Assembly (NCBI RefSeq): GCF_900109755.1 | Contig: NZ_FOAR01000019.1 | Coordinates: 1 to 64,000, forward strand | Direction: 5' to 3' | DNA: 64,000 nucleotides | Source: Pseudomonas agarici | GTDB lineage: Bacteria > Pseudomonadota > Gammaproteobacteria > Pseudomonadales > Pseudomonadaceae | Shown: positions 53,083 to 61,646 of the stretch, in pieces | Layout: each line of letters opens with the position of its first letter | Position numbering within the stretch: position 1 is the stretch's first letter | The notes under the pieces: generated by a model | Seen by the model: only the letters and a program-made list of their open reading frames with translations | The model's database searches: none | What the model was told of the DNA's origin: nothing | Made by a program: the position numbers and the translations under genes

Positions 53083-53742
53083 ATGGGTGAATTACTTCCG
53101 CTATTGATACAAGGCGCCTGGGTGACGCTTCAGGTGACAATCTTCGGTTCGCTGCTGGCGATTGTCGCGGCGATTCTCGCGGCACTGGGCCGTATGTCGC
53201 CATGGCGGCCATTGCGCTGGTTTTCCATCGCCTACATTGAAGTGTTTCGCGGGACCTCGTTGCTGGTGCAATTGTTCTGGCTGTTTTTCGTGCTGCCGCT
53301 GCCGCCGTTCAATCTTGAACTGAGTCCCTACAGCGTGGCCATCGTCGGCCTGGGGCTGCACATCGGCGCTTACGGTGCCGAGGTGATGCGCGGCGCAATC
53401 AGCTCGGTGGCCAAGGGTCAATACGAAGCGTCCACGGCGCTGAACTTCAGCGGCTACCAGCGCTTTCGCCGCATCATTCTGCCGCAGGCGTTGCTGGCCG
53501 CTATCGCACCGGGTACCAACCTACTGATCGAATTGCTGAAAAATACTTCGCTGGTGTCGTTGATCACCTTATCCGACCTGAGCTTTCGGGCCCGTCAACT
53601 GGATCAGGCAACGTTCCAAACCCTGGAAATTTTTAGCCTGGCGCTGGTGATGTATTTTGTCATGGCGCAGGCGATCAACATCGGCATGCGTCGCATTGAG
53701 CGTCATCTGGCTCGCGGGCGGATGCGAGGAGGTCTGTCATGA
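53083..53742 (+). CDS. ehuC: Ectoine/hydroxyectoine ABC transporter permease
   Basis: The product has 219 residues and is a polar-amino-acid-type permease (HisM/ArtQ family). It has a first membrane segment at ITIFGSLLAIVAAILAAL-like (residues about 13-32) and the loop EASTALNFSGYQRFRRIILPQA contacting the ATPase. It is 69 bp after ehuB and overlaps ehuD by 4 bp. Confidence 0.93.
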   Translation: MGELLPLLIQGAWVTLQVTIFGSLLAIVAAILAALGRMSPWRPLRWFSIAYIEVFRGTSLLVQLFWLFFVLPLPPFNLELSPYSVAIVGLGLHIGAYGAEVMRGAISSVAKGQYEASTALNFSGYQRFRRIILPQALLAAIAPGTNLLIELLKNTSLVSLITLSDLSFRARQLDQATFQTLEIFSLALVMYFVMAQAINIGMRRIERHLARGRMRGGLS

Positions 53743-54395
53743 CACTGTTCGACTGGACCTATGCCTGGCAAATCCTTCCCGATTTGCTCCGTGCCTCACT
53801 GAACACCGTGGGGATTACCCTGATCGGTTTCCTGATCGCCATTGTACTCGGGCTGTTCCTGGCCATCGGCCGACGCAGCCGCAGAGTCTGGCTGTCGTGG
53901 CCGGCCACCGCCGTGATCGAGTTCATCCGTAGCACGCCGCTGCTGATCCAAGTGTATTTCCTCTACTACGTGCTGCCCAACTACGGCGTCAGCATGAGCG
54001 CCATGCAAGTGGGGATTATCGGTATCGGCCTGCATTACGCCTGCTACATCGCCGAGGTGTATCGCAGTGGCCTCGATGCCGTGCCGCGAGCGCAATGGGA
54101 AGCGGTCACAGCGTTGAACATGGCCCCCTACGGCGCCTATCGCCACATCATCCTGCCCCAGGCCCTGCGGCCAATCCTGCCGCCATTAGGCAACTACCTG
54201 GTGGCGATGCTCAAGGATACGCCGGTGCTGTCGGCGATTACCGTGGTGGAAATCATGCAACAGGCCAAGAACATCGGCTCCGAGAACTTCCGCTACCTGG
54301 AACCGATCACCATGGTCGGTCTGTTTTTCCTCGCCCTGAGCATCGCCTTGGCTTATCTGGTACGGCGCCTTGAAGTGCGCCTGGAGCTACGCTAA
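53739..54395 (+). CDS. ehuD: Ectoine/hydroxyectoine ABC transporter permease
   Basis: The product has 218 residues and is the second HisM-type permease. It carries RSTPLLIQVYFLYYVLP and the loop EAVTALNMAPYGAYRHIILPQA. It forms the heterodimeric channel with EhuC. Its stop shares a base with the first possible ehuA ATG. Confidence 0.93.
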   Translation: MTLFDWTYAWQILPDLLRASLNTVGITLIGFLIAIVLGLFLAIGRRSRRVWLSWPATAVIEFIRSTPLLIQVYFLYYVLPNYGVSMSAMQVGIIGIGLHYACYIAEVYRSGLDAVPRAQWEAVTALNMAPYGAYRHIILPQALRPILPPLGNYLVAMLKDTPVLSAITVVEIMQQAKNIGSENFRYLEPITMVGLFFLALSIALAYLVRRLEVRLELR

Positions 54396-55270
54396 TGACT
54401 TCTCTACTCTCGACACTTGGCGGCCTTTCCCGGCACGGCAACCCGACATCGCTGCATCCGCAGGAGGCCATGGCCATGCAGGAAACCAAAGCGGTCAAGC
54501 CAATCGTCAGCTTCCAGGACGTCACCAAGAGCTACGGCAACTTTACCGTGCTCGACCACTTGAATCTGGACGTCTCACCCGGCGAGAAAGTCGCGATCAT
54601 CGGTCCCAGCGGCTCCGGCAAATCCACCCTGCTACGCGTGCTGATGACACTCGAAGGTATCGATGACGGGCTGATCCGCATCGAGGACGACCTGTTGACC
54701 CACATGCTTAACCGCAACGGTGTGCTGGTGCCGGCCAATGATCGGCATATTCGTCGAGTGCGCGGCAAAATCGGCATGGTGTTCCAGAGTTTCAACCTGT
54801 TTCCACACATGACAGCGCTGCAAAACGTCATTGAGGCACCCGTCCAAGTCCTTGGCATGAAACCGACCGAGGCGCGCGAGCGAGCAGCAGACTTGCTGGA
54901 ACTGGTGGGCTTGGGCAGCAAACTCGGACATTACCCTTCGCAACTGTCCGGCGGTCAGCAACAACGGGTGGCGATTGCCCGGGCACTGGCCATGCGCCCG
55001 AAAGTCATGCTGTTCGACGAAGTAACCTCCGCGCTCGACCCGGAACTGTGTGGCGAAGTGCTCAATGTGATCCGTAAACTCGGCACCGAACACAACCTGA
55101 CCATGCTGATGGTGACGCACCAAATGGGTTTCGCCCGCGAGTTCGCCGATCGTGTGTGCTTTTTCTATAAGGGGCAGATTCATGAGCAGGGCACCCCGGC
55201 ACAGATCTTCGAACACCCGCGGCAAGAACGCACCTGTGCGTTTCTCAGTGCGGTGAAGGAAGCCAACTAG
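54395..55270 (+). CDS. ehuA: Ectoine/hydroxyectoine ABC transporter ATPase
   Basis: The product has 291 residues from ATG 54395 or 264 from ATG 54476. Walker A is GPSGSGKSTLLRVL, the signature LSGGQQQRVAIA, and Walker B VMLFDEVTSALDPE. Both starts have plausible ribosome sites: GGAG 8 nt before 54395, AGGAGG 8 nt before 54476. The shorter form matches the usual family length, so the true start is open. It completes the ehuBCDA unit. Confidence 0.92.
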   Translation: MTSLLSTLGGLSRHGNPTSLHPQEAMAMQETKAVKPIVSFQDVTKSYGNFTVLDHLNLDVSPGEKVAIIGPSGSGKSTLLRVLMTLEGIDDGLIRIEDDLLTHMLNRNGVLVPANDRHIRRVRGKIGMVFQSFNLFPHMTALQNVIEAPVQVLGMKPTEARERAADLLELVGLGSKLGHYPSQLSGGQQQRVAIARALAMRPKVMLFDEVTSALDPELCGEVLNVIRKLGTEHNLTMLMVTHQMGFAREFADRVCFFYKGQIHEQGTPAQIFEHPRQERTCAFLSAVKEAN

Positions 55271-55278
55271 ATGTCGCG

Positions 55279-56781
55279 CTAACGCCTGATTGAGCCTCCC
55301 CAGCCGAGCACCGATCCGCCGCGCGCGAAACACGTCGTCAACGCCTCCAACCCCATCGGCTTGGCAAAGTAATACCCCTGGGCCTGCCCCGCGCCCATTT
55401 CGCGCAACAGCTCCAGGGTCGCGGCGTCCTCGACGCCTTCGGTGAGCTCCAGGCAGATCCGCGACGGCGAGACCTGGTGCCTGGCCAACAGTGCCAGCAC
55501 CTCACTGGCGAAGTCCGGGCGTGTCATGCTGTAGCTGGAGCAGTTGACGTGCACCGGCGGCCAGTTGGCGTGCTGGGGTTGGGCGAGGATTACGGCAATA
55601 CTGGTCAGCATGTACAGATCCAATCGGCCGATCAGGCGCAAGCCCTCGAAGTCCGGCAGAAACTCGCCCGGCGCGATCACCCGGCCACCCGGCTGATGCC
55701 AGCGGACCAGCGCTTCAAGGGCCAACAGTTCACCGCTGTCGACGCTGACAATCGGCTGGAAAGACGCCAGCAATTCATCGGTGCGCTTAAGCGCATTGCG
55801 CAAGGCACCTTCACGTTCGACCTGGTCCGAGACTTGGCGACGCACTTCCTGGTTGAATACCGCGTAGCTGTCGCGCCCCGCGCTCTTGACCCGGTACATC
55901 GCCGCATCGGCATCGCGCAGCCAGTCAGCCGGCTCATGGTGGAACTGGCTGTCGGCACTGACACTACCGATACTGCAGGACGAAAAGACTTCATGGCCAT
56001 TGATGAAAAACGGCAGTTCAAACGCCCCCAGGACCCGCTCGGCGATGTCGATGACTACGTCCAGTGACGCCTCGGGAGCGAGCACCGAAAACTCATCGCC
56101 TCCCACCCGCGCCAACATATCGGTATCGCGTAGGCAGCCGCGCAGACGGTCGGCTGCCTGTATCAGCAACAGGTCGCCGAAGTGATGGCCGAGACTGTCG
56201 TTGACCATCTTGAAGCGGTCGAGGTCGATGAACATCACCGACAGGTGCCCGCCTTCGCTGTCGAATCGCGACCAGGCCTGATTGAGGCGCTGTTGCAGGT
56301 AGGTACGATTGGCTAGCCCGGTCAGCGCATCATGGGAGTTTTCGTGCTGCAACTTGGCGTTGGCGTTGGCGTGATCGAGTTCGCGGGTGCGGCTCTGCAC
56401 CCGTGCCTCAAGCATCAAGTTGGCGGCATGGATGGCTTCGGCAGCGGTGCGACGCGACAACGCCGTGTCGATGTGTCGCGACACGAATGTCAGCAATTCC
56501 TGGTCGCGCAAGGTGTAGCGCACCTGCGAGGTGTAGCTTTGTACCGCCAGCACGCCGCGCACCGCATCGCCATCGAACAGTGGAACGCCCAGCCAAGAGT
56601 AGGATCGGACAGACTCATGGGCCCTTTCGGTTTCGCCGCTCGCCGACAATCGCTCGGACTCCTCGGTGTCGACCAGACAAGGGCGACGCTGACGGATAAC
56701 GTACTCGGTCAACCCCCGGTGCCCACGCCGTGCCGCCGGGCAGGTGGTCCCTCGCTCATAGGCATAGTACGGAAAGGTCAC
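55279..56781 (-). CDS. GAF-GGDEF-EAL protein, damaged at both domains' ends
   Basis: The frame has 500 codons and opens at GTG 56781. Homologous-looking GAF sequence continues upstream in frame for about 27 codons (ELLFAQNVYIALFDEATGE) to a TAA at about 56865 without an ATG, so the 5' end seems lost. GGDEF (residues 227-231, RVGGDEF) and DLDRFKMVNDSLGHHFGD are intact. The EAL domain keeps EAL (356-358), VNCS and ICLELTEG but then jumps at about residue 449 to VEDAATLELLREMG, skipping the DDFGTG and KID region. So cyclase activity is possible but phosphodiesterase activity is not. Confidence 0.8.
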   Translation of the reverse strand: MTFPYYAYERGTTCPAARRGHRGLTEYVIRQRRPCLVDTEESERLSASGETERAHESVRSYSWLGVPLFDGDAVRGVLAVQSYTSQVRYTLRDQELLTFVSRHIDTALSRRTAAEAIHAANLMLEARVQSRTRELDHANANAKLQHENSHDALTGLANRTYLQQRLNQAWSRFDSEGGHLSVMFIDLDRFKMVNDSLGHHFGDLLLIQAADRLRGCLRDTDMLARVGGDEFSVLAPEASLDVVIDIAERVLGAFELPFFINGHEVFSSCSIGSVSADSQFHHEPADWLRDADAAMYRVKSAGRDSYAVFNQEVRRQVSDQVEREGALRNALKRTDELLASFQPIVSVDSGELLALEALVRWHQPGGRVIAPGEFLPDFEGLRLIGRLDLYMLTSIAVILAQPQHANWPPVHVNCSSYSMTRPDFASEVLALLARHQVSPSRICLELTEGVEDAATLELLREMGAGQAQGYYFAKPMGLEALTTCFARGGSVLGWGGSIRR

Positions 56782-56865
56782 TTCGCCGGTCGCCTCGTCG
56801 AACAGTGCGATGTAGACGTTCTGCGCGAACAGCAGCTCGCCGACTAGGTTTTTTTCAATGGTTTA

Positions 56866-57256
56866 TTCCCTGGTGCCAATCCAGGCTAAAGCCTTACTAC
56901 AGTGACGGCATACTGCTTCTATTGGAGTGCCATGGAAATGGCCGTCTGGCATGATTCTTTTAAATCGACCAATCATGATTTAGCCAGGCGGGCTCTTCCT
57001 CCAACGATCAATTCGCAGGGCACCCAAGAGGTTTGATGGCCATGGGAGTCGGCTTACCGACTCCCTAGTAGCCTGTACGGTTGGTTCGTTCGCTCAAGTT
57101 CGGTTGCCACAGCCACGGGTATCACACGCGGAGCAACAGATCAGACGCCATGTGCAAGCTTGAGTAGCGGGTGCGGCAGATTGCCGCCGGCCTTTGCCGA
57201 GCGCTCTCGACGTGGCAAGATCACAGCTTTCTCCTTGCCCCGGACCGGGACCCCAC
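56866..57256. other. Intergenic region before the metal-uptake genes
   Basis: A 391-bp stretch without a supported gene. It holds the hairpin at 57044-57065 and small open frames in several phases. I looked for cobalamin and other riboswitch landmarks and found none. Promoters for the damaged cyclase and for the DUF2946 operon should lie here. Confidence 0.5.
57044..57065. repeat. Hairpin-forming inverted repeat
   Basis: GGGAGTCGG (57044-57052) and CCGACTCCC (57057-57065) form a perfect 9-bp stem with CTTA loop. There is no T-tract. Its role is unknown; it could lie in the 5' leader of the metal-uptake operon. Confidence 0.6.
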
Positions 57257-57640
57257 GTGCCGCGTACTCGAACTCAGCAACGATTCGCTACCTGGCTGGC
57301 CATGCTGGCCCTGGGTCTGTTGCTGTTCGTACCGACAATTTCCCGTACCGTCCAGGCCCTGGAGCATCAGCCGCCGGACGGTGCCTGGTGCTCCCAACAT
57401 GTCATGAACGCCGCCGGGCATCAGCATTCCGTTGGTGAGCCTGGTCATGGCGGCGTTCACGAAGCGCTCGATGCCTGTGGCTATTGTTCGTTGTTTCACG
57501 ACAGTCCGGCCCTGCTCTGGGCCGTGACGATACTGGCGCCGCAGGTGCCCGCCGCAGCGCCTGCCGCGCCCTGCAAGACACCCCTCCCACCGTATCAATG
57601 GCCGCTGGATCTGTGTCCACGCGGACCGCCCCAGGCCTGA
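57257..57640 (+). CDS. DUF2946 protein, His/Cys-rich
   Basis: The product has 127 residues from GTG 57257 (MPRTRTQQRFATWLAML). One N-terminal membrane or signal segment (about 11-35) is followed by a periplasmic region rich in His and Cys (WCSQH, HQHS, HGGVHE, CGYCSLFH). This CxxC-x3-H pattern is typical of DUF2946. It precedes a TonB-dependent receptor and PepSY protein, so a role in metal handling is inferred. ATG 57194 is an alternative start that would add a basic, Pro-rich stretch. Confidence 0.75.
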   Translation: MPRTRTQQRFATWLAMLALGLLLFVPTISRTVQALEHQPPDGAWCSQHVMNAAGHQHSVGEPGHGGVHEALDACGYCSLFHDSPALLWAVTILAPQVPAAAPAAPCKTPLPPYQWPLDLCPRGPPQA

Positions 57641-57744
57641 TCCAGGCGTTCCCTAAAAAACAAACCACCCGCTGAACATCACGAACGCTCCGGCGCCCGT
57701 GGTTTTTCAAGTGTTTTGTCGCTCTGAATCACGGACTTATATCG

Positions 57745-60150
57745 ATGCCTATCACCCGCCCACAACGCGCCCTCGCCGCGTTGACGCTTGTGGCCGCCCC
57801 AGCGCTGGCCGGACGCCGCTCGAGCCTGAACACGACCTTGCTTTCGGCCCTGGCCAGCAGCCTGGTATTACTGCCAAGCGCCCTACCGGTACAGGCCGAC
57901 ACCCTCGCCTCATCCACCCTCAGCGCCGAGCAGAAAACCGCTGTCAATCCCATCGTCCTCGGCAGTGTCACGGTAACCGCCGACGATCAGGTACAACCGC
58001 TGCCCCATGCCGTCGCCAGCGCACCGGCGGTAGTGGAAAGCCGTAGCGCCGAACAGATCAACGATAGCGTCAACCTGATGACCTCGGCACAAGCCCTGAA
58101 GTACTTACCGAGCATCGAAGTGCGCGAACGCTATATCGGCGACCGCAACAGCATCGTGGCCACCCGCACCACCGGGACGGTGTCCAGCGCCCAGTCGTTG
58201 GTCTACGCCGACGACCTGCTGCTTTCCAACCTGTTGGGCAACAGCTACAACTTCCCACCGCGATGGGGCCTGGTGTCGCCCAGCGAGATTTCCCGCGTCG
58301 ATGTCATGTATGGCCCGTTCAGCGCGCTCTATCCGGGGAACTCGCTGGGCGGCGTGGTAACCCTGGAAACACGGATGCCGACCCGCCCGGAATTCCATGC
58401 GGCGATCACTGGCGCGCAGCAGGACTTCAAGCTCTATGGCAGCCACGAAAACTCCACCAGCGGCAATGTCAGCCTGGCCGGCGGCAATCGCGTCGGGCCG
58501 TTCTCGGCCTGGGTCTCCTACAACCATCTCGACGCCCAGGGCCAGCCGATGAGCTTCGCCACCGCTAACCTCTCGGGTCGGCCAGCCGCCGCTTCGGCCA
58601 CGCCGGTCAGCGGCGCCCACCAGGACACCGACCAAAACGGCAATCGGCGCCTGGTGTTCGGCGGTTATGCCCGCGACCATAGCGTCCAGGACCAGGCCAA
58701 GCTCAAGCTCAGTTGGGACATCGACCCGGACATCACCGCCATTTACACCTTGGGCTTGTGGGCCGACGAATCGCATACCAGCGTCGACAGCTACCTGAAG
58801 AACAGCGCCGGCCAGACTTTCTACAACGGCCCGGTGAATATCGACGGCAACGCTTATACGGTGTCCGGTCTCAACCCAGGCAGCACCGATGAGTTGCATA
58901 TGCTCAACGCCCTGTCGCTGGGCAGCGATACCCAGGGAGCATTCGACTGGCACGCGGCCTACAGCAACTACCGCTACCTCAATGAAGAATCGCGCTCGGC
59001 TTCCAGCTACGGCCAGACCCTGGCCGGCACACGCCAGGTACAGGACGGCACCGGCTGGCAGACCGGCGAACTTCGCGGCATCTGGCGACCACAGCCGCTG
59101 TTCGACCAGACACATGAAATCACCTTCGGCTATCACATCGATGACTACCTGCTCGAGCAGCAGACCTACCAGGTCAGTAACTGGAAGACCGGCGGCGACG
59201 GCCCGAAGAGCGCCGCCTCCGGTGGCGAGACCCGCACCCAGGCGCTGTACCTGCAGGACACCTGGAAACTGGCCCCGCGCTGGACCCTGACCCTGGGCGG
59301 TCGCGAGGAATACTGGCAAGCCTTCGACGGTTTCAACCTCAACACCTCGACCACCCCGACGCAGGTCAACTACCCCACGCAGCGCCGCCATAACTTCTCG
59401 CCCAAGGCGGCACTGGCGTTCGACATTACCCCGGCGCTGCAAACCCGCTTGTCGTTCGGGCGCGCGGTGCGCTACCCAACGGTGAGTGAGCTGTTCCAGC
59501 AGGTCACCAGCGGCAACCAACTGGTGCAGAACAATCCCGACCTCAAACCCGAAGACATGCGCTCCTATGACTGGACCACGCAATACAGCTGGGATCAACG
59601 GCAATTGCGCGTCTCACTGTTCCAAGAGAACCGTCGCAACGCCCTGTTCTCGCAGACAGACACCACGGTCAGCCCCAACCTGACCCAGATCGAAAACATC
59701 GACCGTGCACGTATCCGTGGTGTAGAAACCGCGCTCGAAGCCCAGGACGTCGGCCTGGCGGGCCTGGAACTGTCAGGAAGCATCACCTACGCCGAGTCCG
59801 AGGTGCAGCAGGACACCCGGGCGCCTGCCGCCGAAGGCAAGGAATTCCCGCGTATCCCGCGCTGGCGCAGCCGGATTTCGGCCATCTACCACTCGAACGC
59901 GCAACTGACCTACGCCCTCGGCTACCGCTACTCCAGCGCCGCCTACAGCACTCTGTTGAACACCGACAGCAACCACGACACCTATGGCGGCATCAGTCAC
60001 TACAGCGTGTTCGACGTCAAAGTCAGCTACAAGATCGACGCGCACCTTAGCGCCTCGGCCGGTATCGACAACCTGGGCAATGAAAAATACTTCGTCAGCC
60101 ATCCCTATCCACAACGCACGGCCTTCCTGGGGCTCAACTATGACTACTGA
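57745..60150 (+). CDS. TonB-dependent outer-membrane receptor
   Basis: The product has 801 residues. The signal region runs to about residue 50. A TonB-box-like segment (GSVTVTADDQ) is followed by the plug domain (about 80-210, with YADDLLLSNLLGNSY and VDVMYGPFSALYPGNSLGG) and a 22-strand barrel ending YFVSHPYPQRTAFLGLNYDY, with aromatic C-terminal residue. It imports a metal-chelate complex; copper, iron-siderophore and others cannot be told apart from sequence. It overlaps the PepSY gene by 11 bp. Confidence 0.93.
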   Translation: MPITRPQRALAALTLVAAPALAGRRSSLNTTLLSALASSLVLLPSALPVQADTLASSTLSAEQKTAVNPIVLGSVTVTADDQVQPLPHAVASAPAVVESRSAEQINDSVNLMTSAQALKYLPSIEVRERYIGDRNSIVATRTTGTVSSAQSLVYADDLLLSNLLGNSYNFPPRWGLVSPSEISRVDVMYGPFSALYPGNSLGGVVTLETRMPTRPEFHAAITGAQQDFKLYGSHENSTSGNVSLAGGNRVGPFSAWVSYNHLDAQGQPMSFATANLSGRPAAASATPVSGAHQDTDQNGNRRLVFGGYARDHSVQDQAKLKLSWDIDPDITAIYTLGLWADESHTSVDSYLKNSAGQTFYNGPVNIDGNAYTVSGLNPGSTDELHMLNALSLGSDTQGAFDWHAAYSNYRYLNEESRSASSYGQTLAGTRQVQDGTGWQTGELRGIWRPQPLFDQTHEITFGYHIDDYLLEQQTYQVSNWKTGGDGPKSAASGGETRTQALYLQDTWKLAPRWTLTLGGREEYWQAFDGFNLNTSTTPTQVNYPTQRRHNFSPKAALAFDITPALQTRLSFGRAVRYPTVSELFQQVTSGNQLVQNNPDLKPEDMRSYDWTTQYSWDQRQLRVSLFQENRRNALFSQTDTTVSPNLTQIENIDRARIRGVETALEAQDVGLAGLELSGSITYAESEVQQDTRAPAAEGKEFPRIPRWRSRISAIYHSNAQLTYALGYRYSSAAYSTLLNTDSNHDTYGGISHYSVFDVKVSYKIDAHLSASAGIDNLGNEKYFVSHPYPQRTAFLGLNYDY

Positions 60151-61597
60151 TCGGCCCGCCCACGACATCACTCACCCTGGCGCAAGCCCTGCGCCCTTGA
60201 ACAGGCCCAGCGTTTCCTCGCCCTCTCGGCTCCGCCGCGCGGGGCTCTACCGGCTGATCTGGCGCTGGCATTTCTATGCAGGGTTGTTCTGCATTCCCTT
60301 TGTTCTCACCCTGTCGCTGAGCGGCTCGATCTACCTGTTTCATCCACAGCTCGACGCCTGGCTCGACGGTCCCTACAACCAGGTCCGGGCCGATGCGCCA
60401 CGACGGCCGATCAATGAGCAGTTGCAAGCAGCGCTGGCGCTGGTGCCGGGTGGCGTGCTCAACGCCTACCAGTTGCCCGATGGCCCGACCGAGGCTGCGC
60501 AGATCCTGGTCGGTAAGGGCGATGCGCTGCTGCGGGTCTATGTCGACCCGGTGACCGCCAAGGTTCTGCATCAAGTGGCAGACGACGAGCGCTTCACTCG
60601 CCAGTTGTTCCACTTGCACGGCGAATTGCTGATGGGCGGCCTCGGCTCGGCCCTGGTGGAACTGGCCGCCGGCTGGACCCTGGTGATGCTGCTCTCGGGA
60701 CTCTATCTCTGGTGGCCGAAAGACGACCGTCTGGCTGGAGTCATCTACCCACGGCTGGGCCGGCGTGGCCGGTTGTTCTGGCGTGACCTGCACGCCGTGG
60801 TCGGTTTCTGGATCTCGCTGTTCGCCATCCTGTTGATTCTCAGCGGCCTGCCCTGGGCGACCTTCTGGGGCGGCGCGCTGAAGGAGCTGCGCCAATGGGT
60901 CGCCAGTCATGCCGTGGAACAGGACTGGACCACTGGCCGCGCCTCGGAACTGGCCCAGCGCCGAGCGATGAACCTGCCTGTGAGCGACGAGCATGCGAAC
61001 ATGCCCGGCATGCACCACGACATGCCCATGTCCACACCGATGAATACCTTCACCACCCCGGACTACAGCCCGCTAGAGCGACTTGCACCGATGGTCCAAG
61101 CCCTGGGACTGCCGTCGCCGGTGCTGATCTCGCCGCCCTCGGCACGGGCACCGAACTGGACCGCCCGCTCTGACACCGCCAACCGTCCGCAACGCACCCA
61201 CCTAACGCTCGACCCCGTCAATGCCACGGTGCGCCAGCGCATTGACTTCAGCCAGCGGCCACTGCTCGACCGCGTCATCGGTTATGGGGTGGCGGTCCAT
61301 GAAGGCCAACTGTTCGGCCTGGCTAATCAGTTGCTCGGTCTGTTCACCACCTTTGGCCTGATGACCCTGTCGCTCAGCGCCCTGGTGCTCTGGTGGCGCC
61401 GCCGCCCGCAGGGTGCGCTCGGTGCGCCGCCCGCCCTGGCCGAGAGCCGTTACCCAGCCGTCATGCTCGGCGTGCTGGGGCTACTGGGCGTTTACCTACC
61501 GTTGCTGGGGGCGTCCATGCTGGTGTTGTGGCTACTGGAGCGGTGCGTGCTGTCACGCATCGCGCCGCTGCGCCGTTTCCTCGGCCTAGTGGCCTAA
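60140..61597 (+). CDS. PepSY-TM domain membrane protein (putative metal-chelate reductase)
   Basis: The product has 485 residues with about four to five membrane segments and PepSY repeats. Conserved histidines are in WRWHFYAGLF, FHLHGELLMG and RDLHAVVGFW, positions that could bind haem in ferric-siderophore reductases such as FpvG. A Met/His-rich insert (ANMPGMHHDMPMSTPMN) near residues 295-311 suggests copper contact. ATG 60140 starts inside the receptor 3' end, so translation is coupled. Confidence 0.88.
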   Translation: MTTDRPAHDITHPGASPAPLNRPSVSSPSRLRRAGLYRLIWRWHFYAGLFCIPFVLTLSLSGSIYLFHPQLDAWLDGPYNQVRADAPRRPINEQLQAALALVPGGVLNAYQLPDGPTEAAQILVGKGDALLRVYVDPVTAKVLHQVADDERFTRQLFHLHGELLMGGLGSALVELAAGWTLVMLLSGLYLWWPKDDRLAGVIYPRLGRRGRLFWRDLHAVVGFWISLFAILLILSGLPWATFWGGALKELRQWVASHAVEQDWTTGRASELAQRRAMNLPVSDEHANMPGMHHDMPMSTPMNTFTTPDYSPLERLAPMVQALGLPSPVLISPPSARAPNWTARSDTANRPQRTHLTLDPVNATVRQRIDFSQRPLLDRVIGYGVAVHEGQLFGLANQLLGLFTTFGLMTLSLSALVLWWRRRPQGALGAPPALAESRYPAVMLGVLGLLGVYLPLLGASMLVLWLLERCVLSRIAPLRRFLGLVA

Positions 61598-61646
61598 GAG
61601 TGACGGCAGGGGGCGTAAGCTTCCTGCCGTCGCCACCGACGATGAT

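Noticed and set aside
56866..57256. Cobalamin or other riboswitch before the TonB receptor operon
   Set aside because: No B12-box-like or other conserved riboswitch core was seen; only a simple 9-bp hairpin is present.
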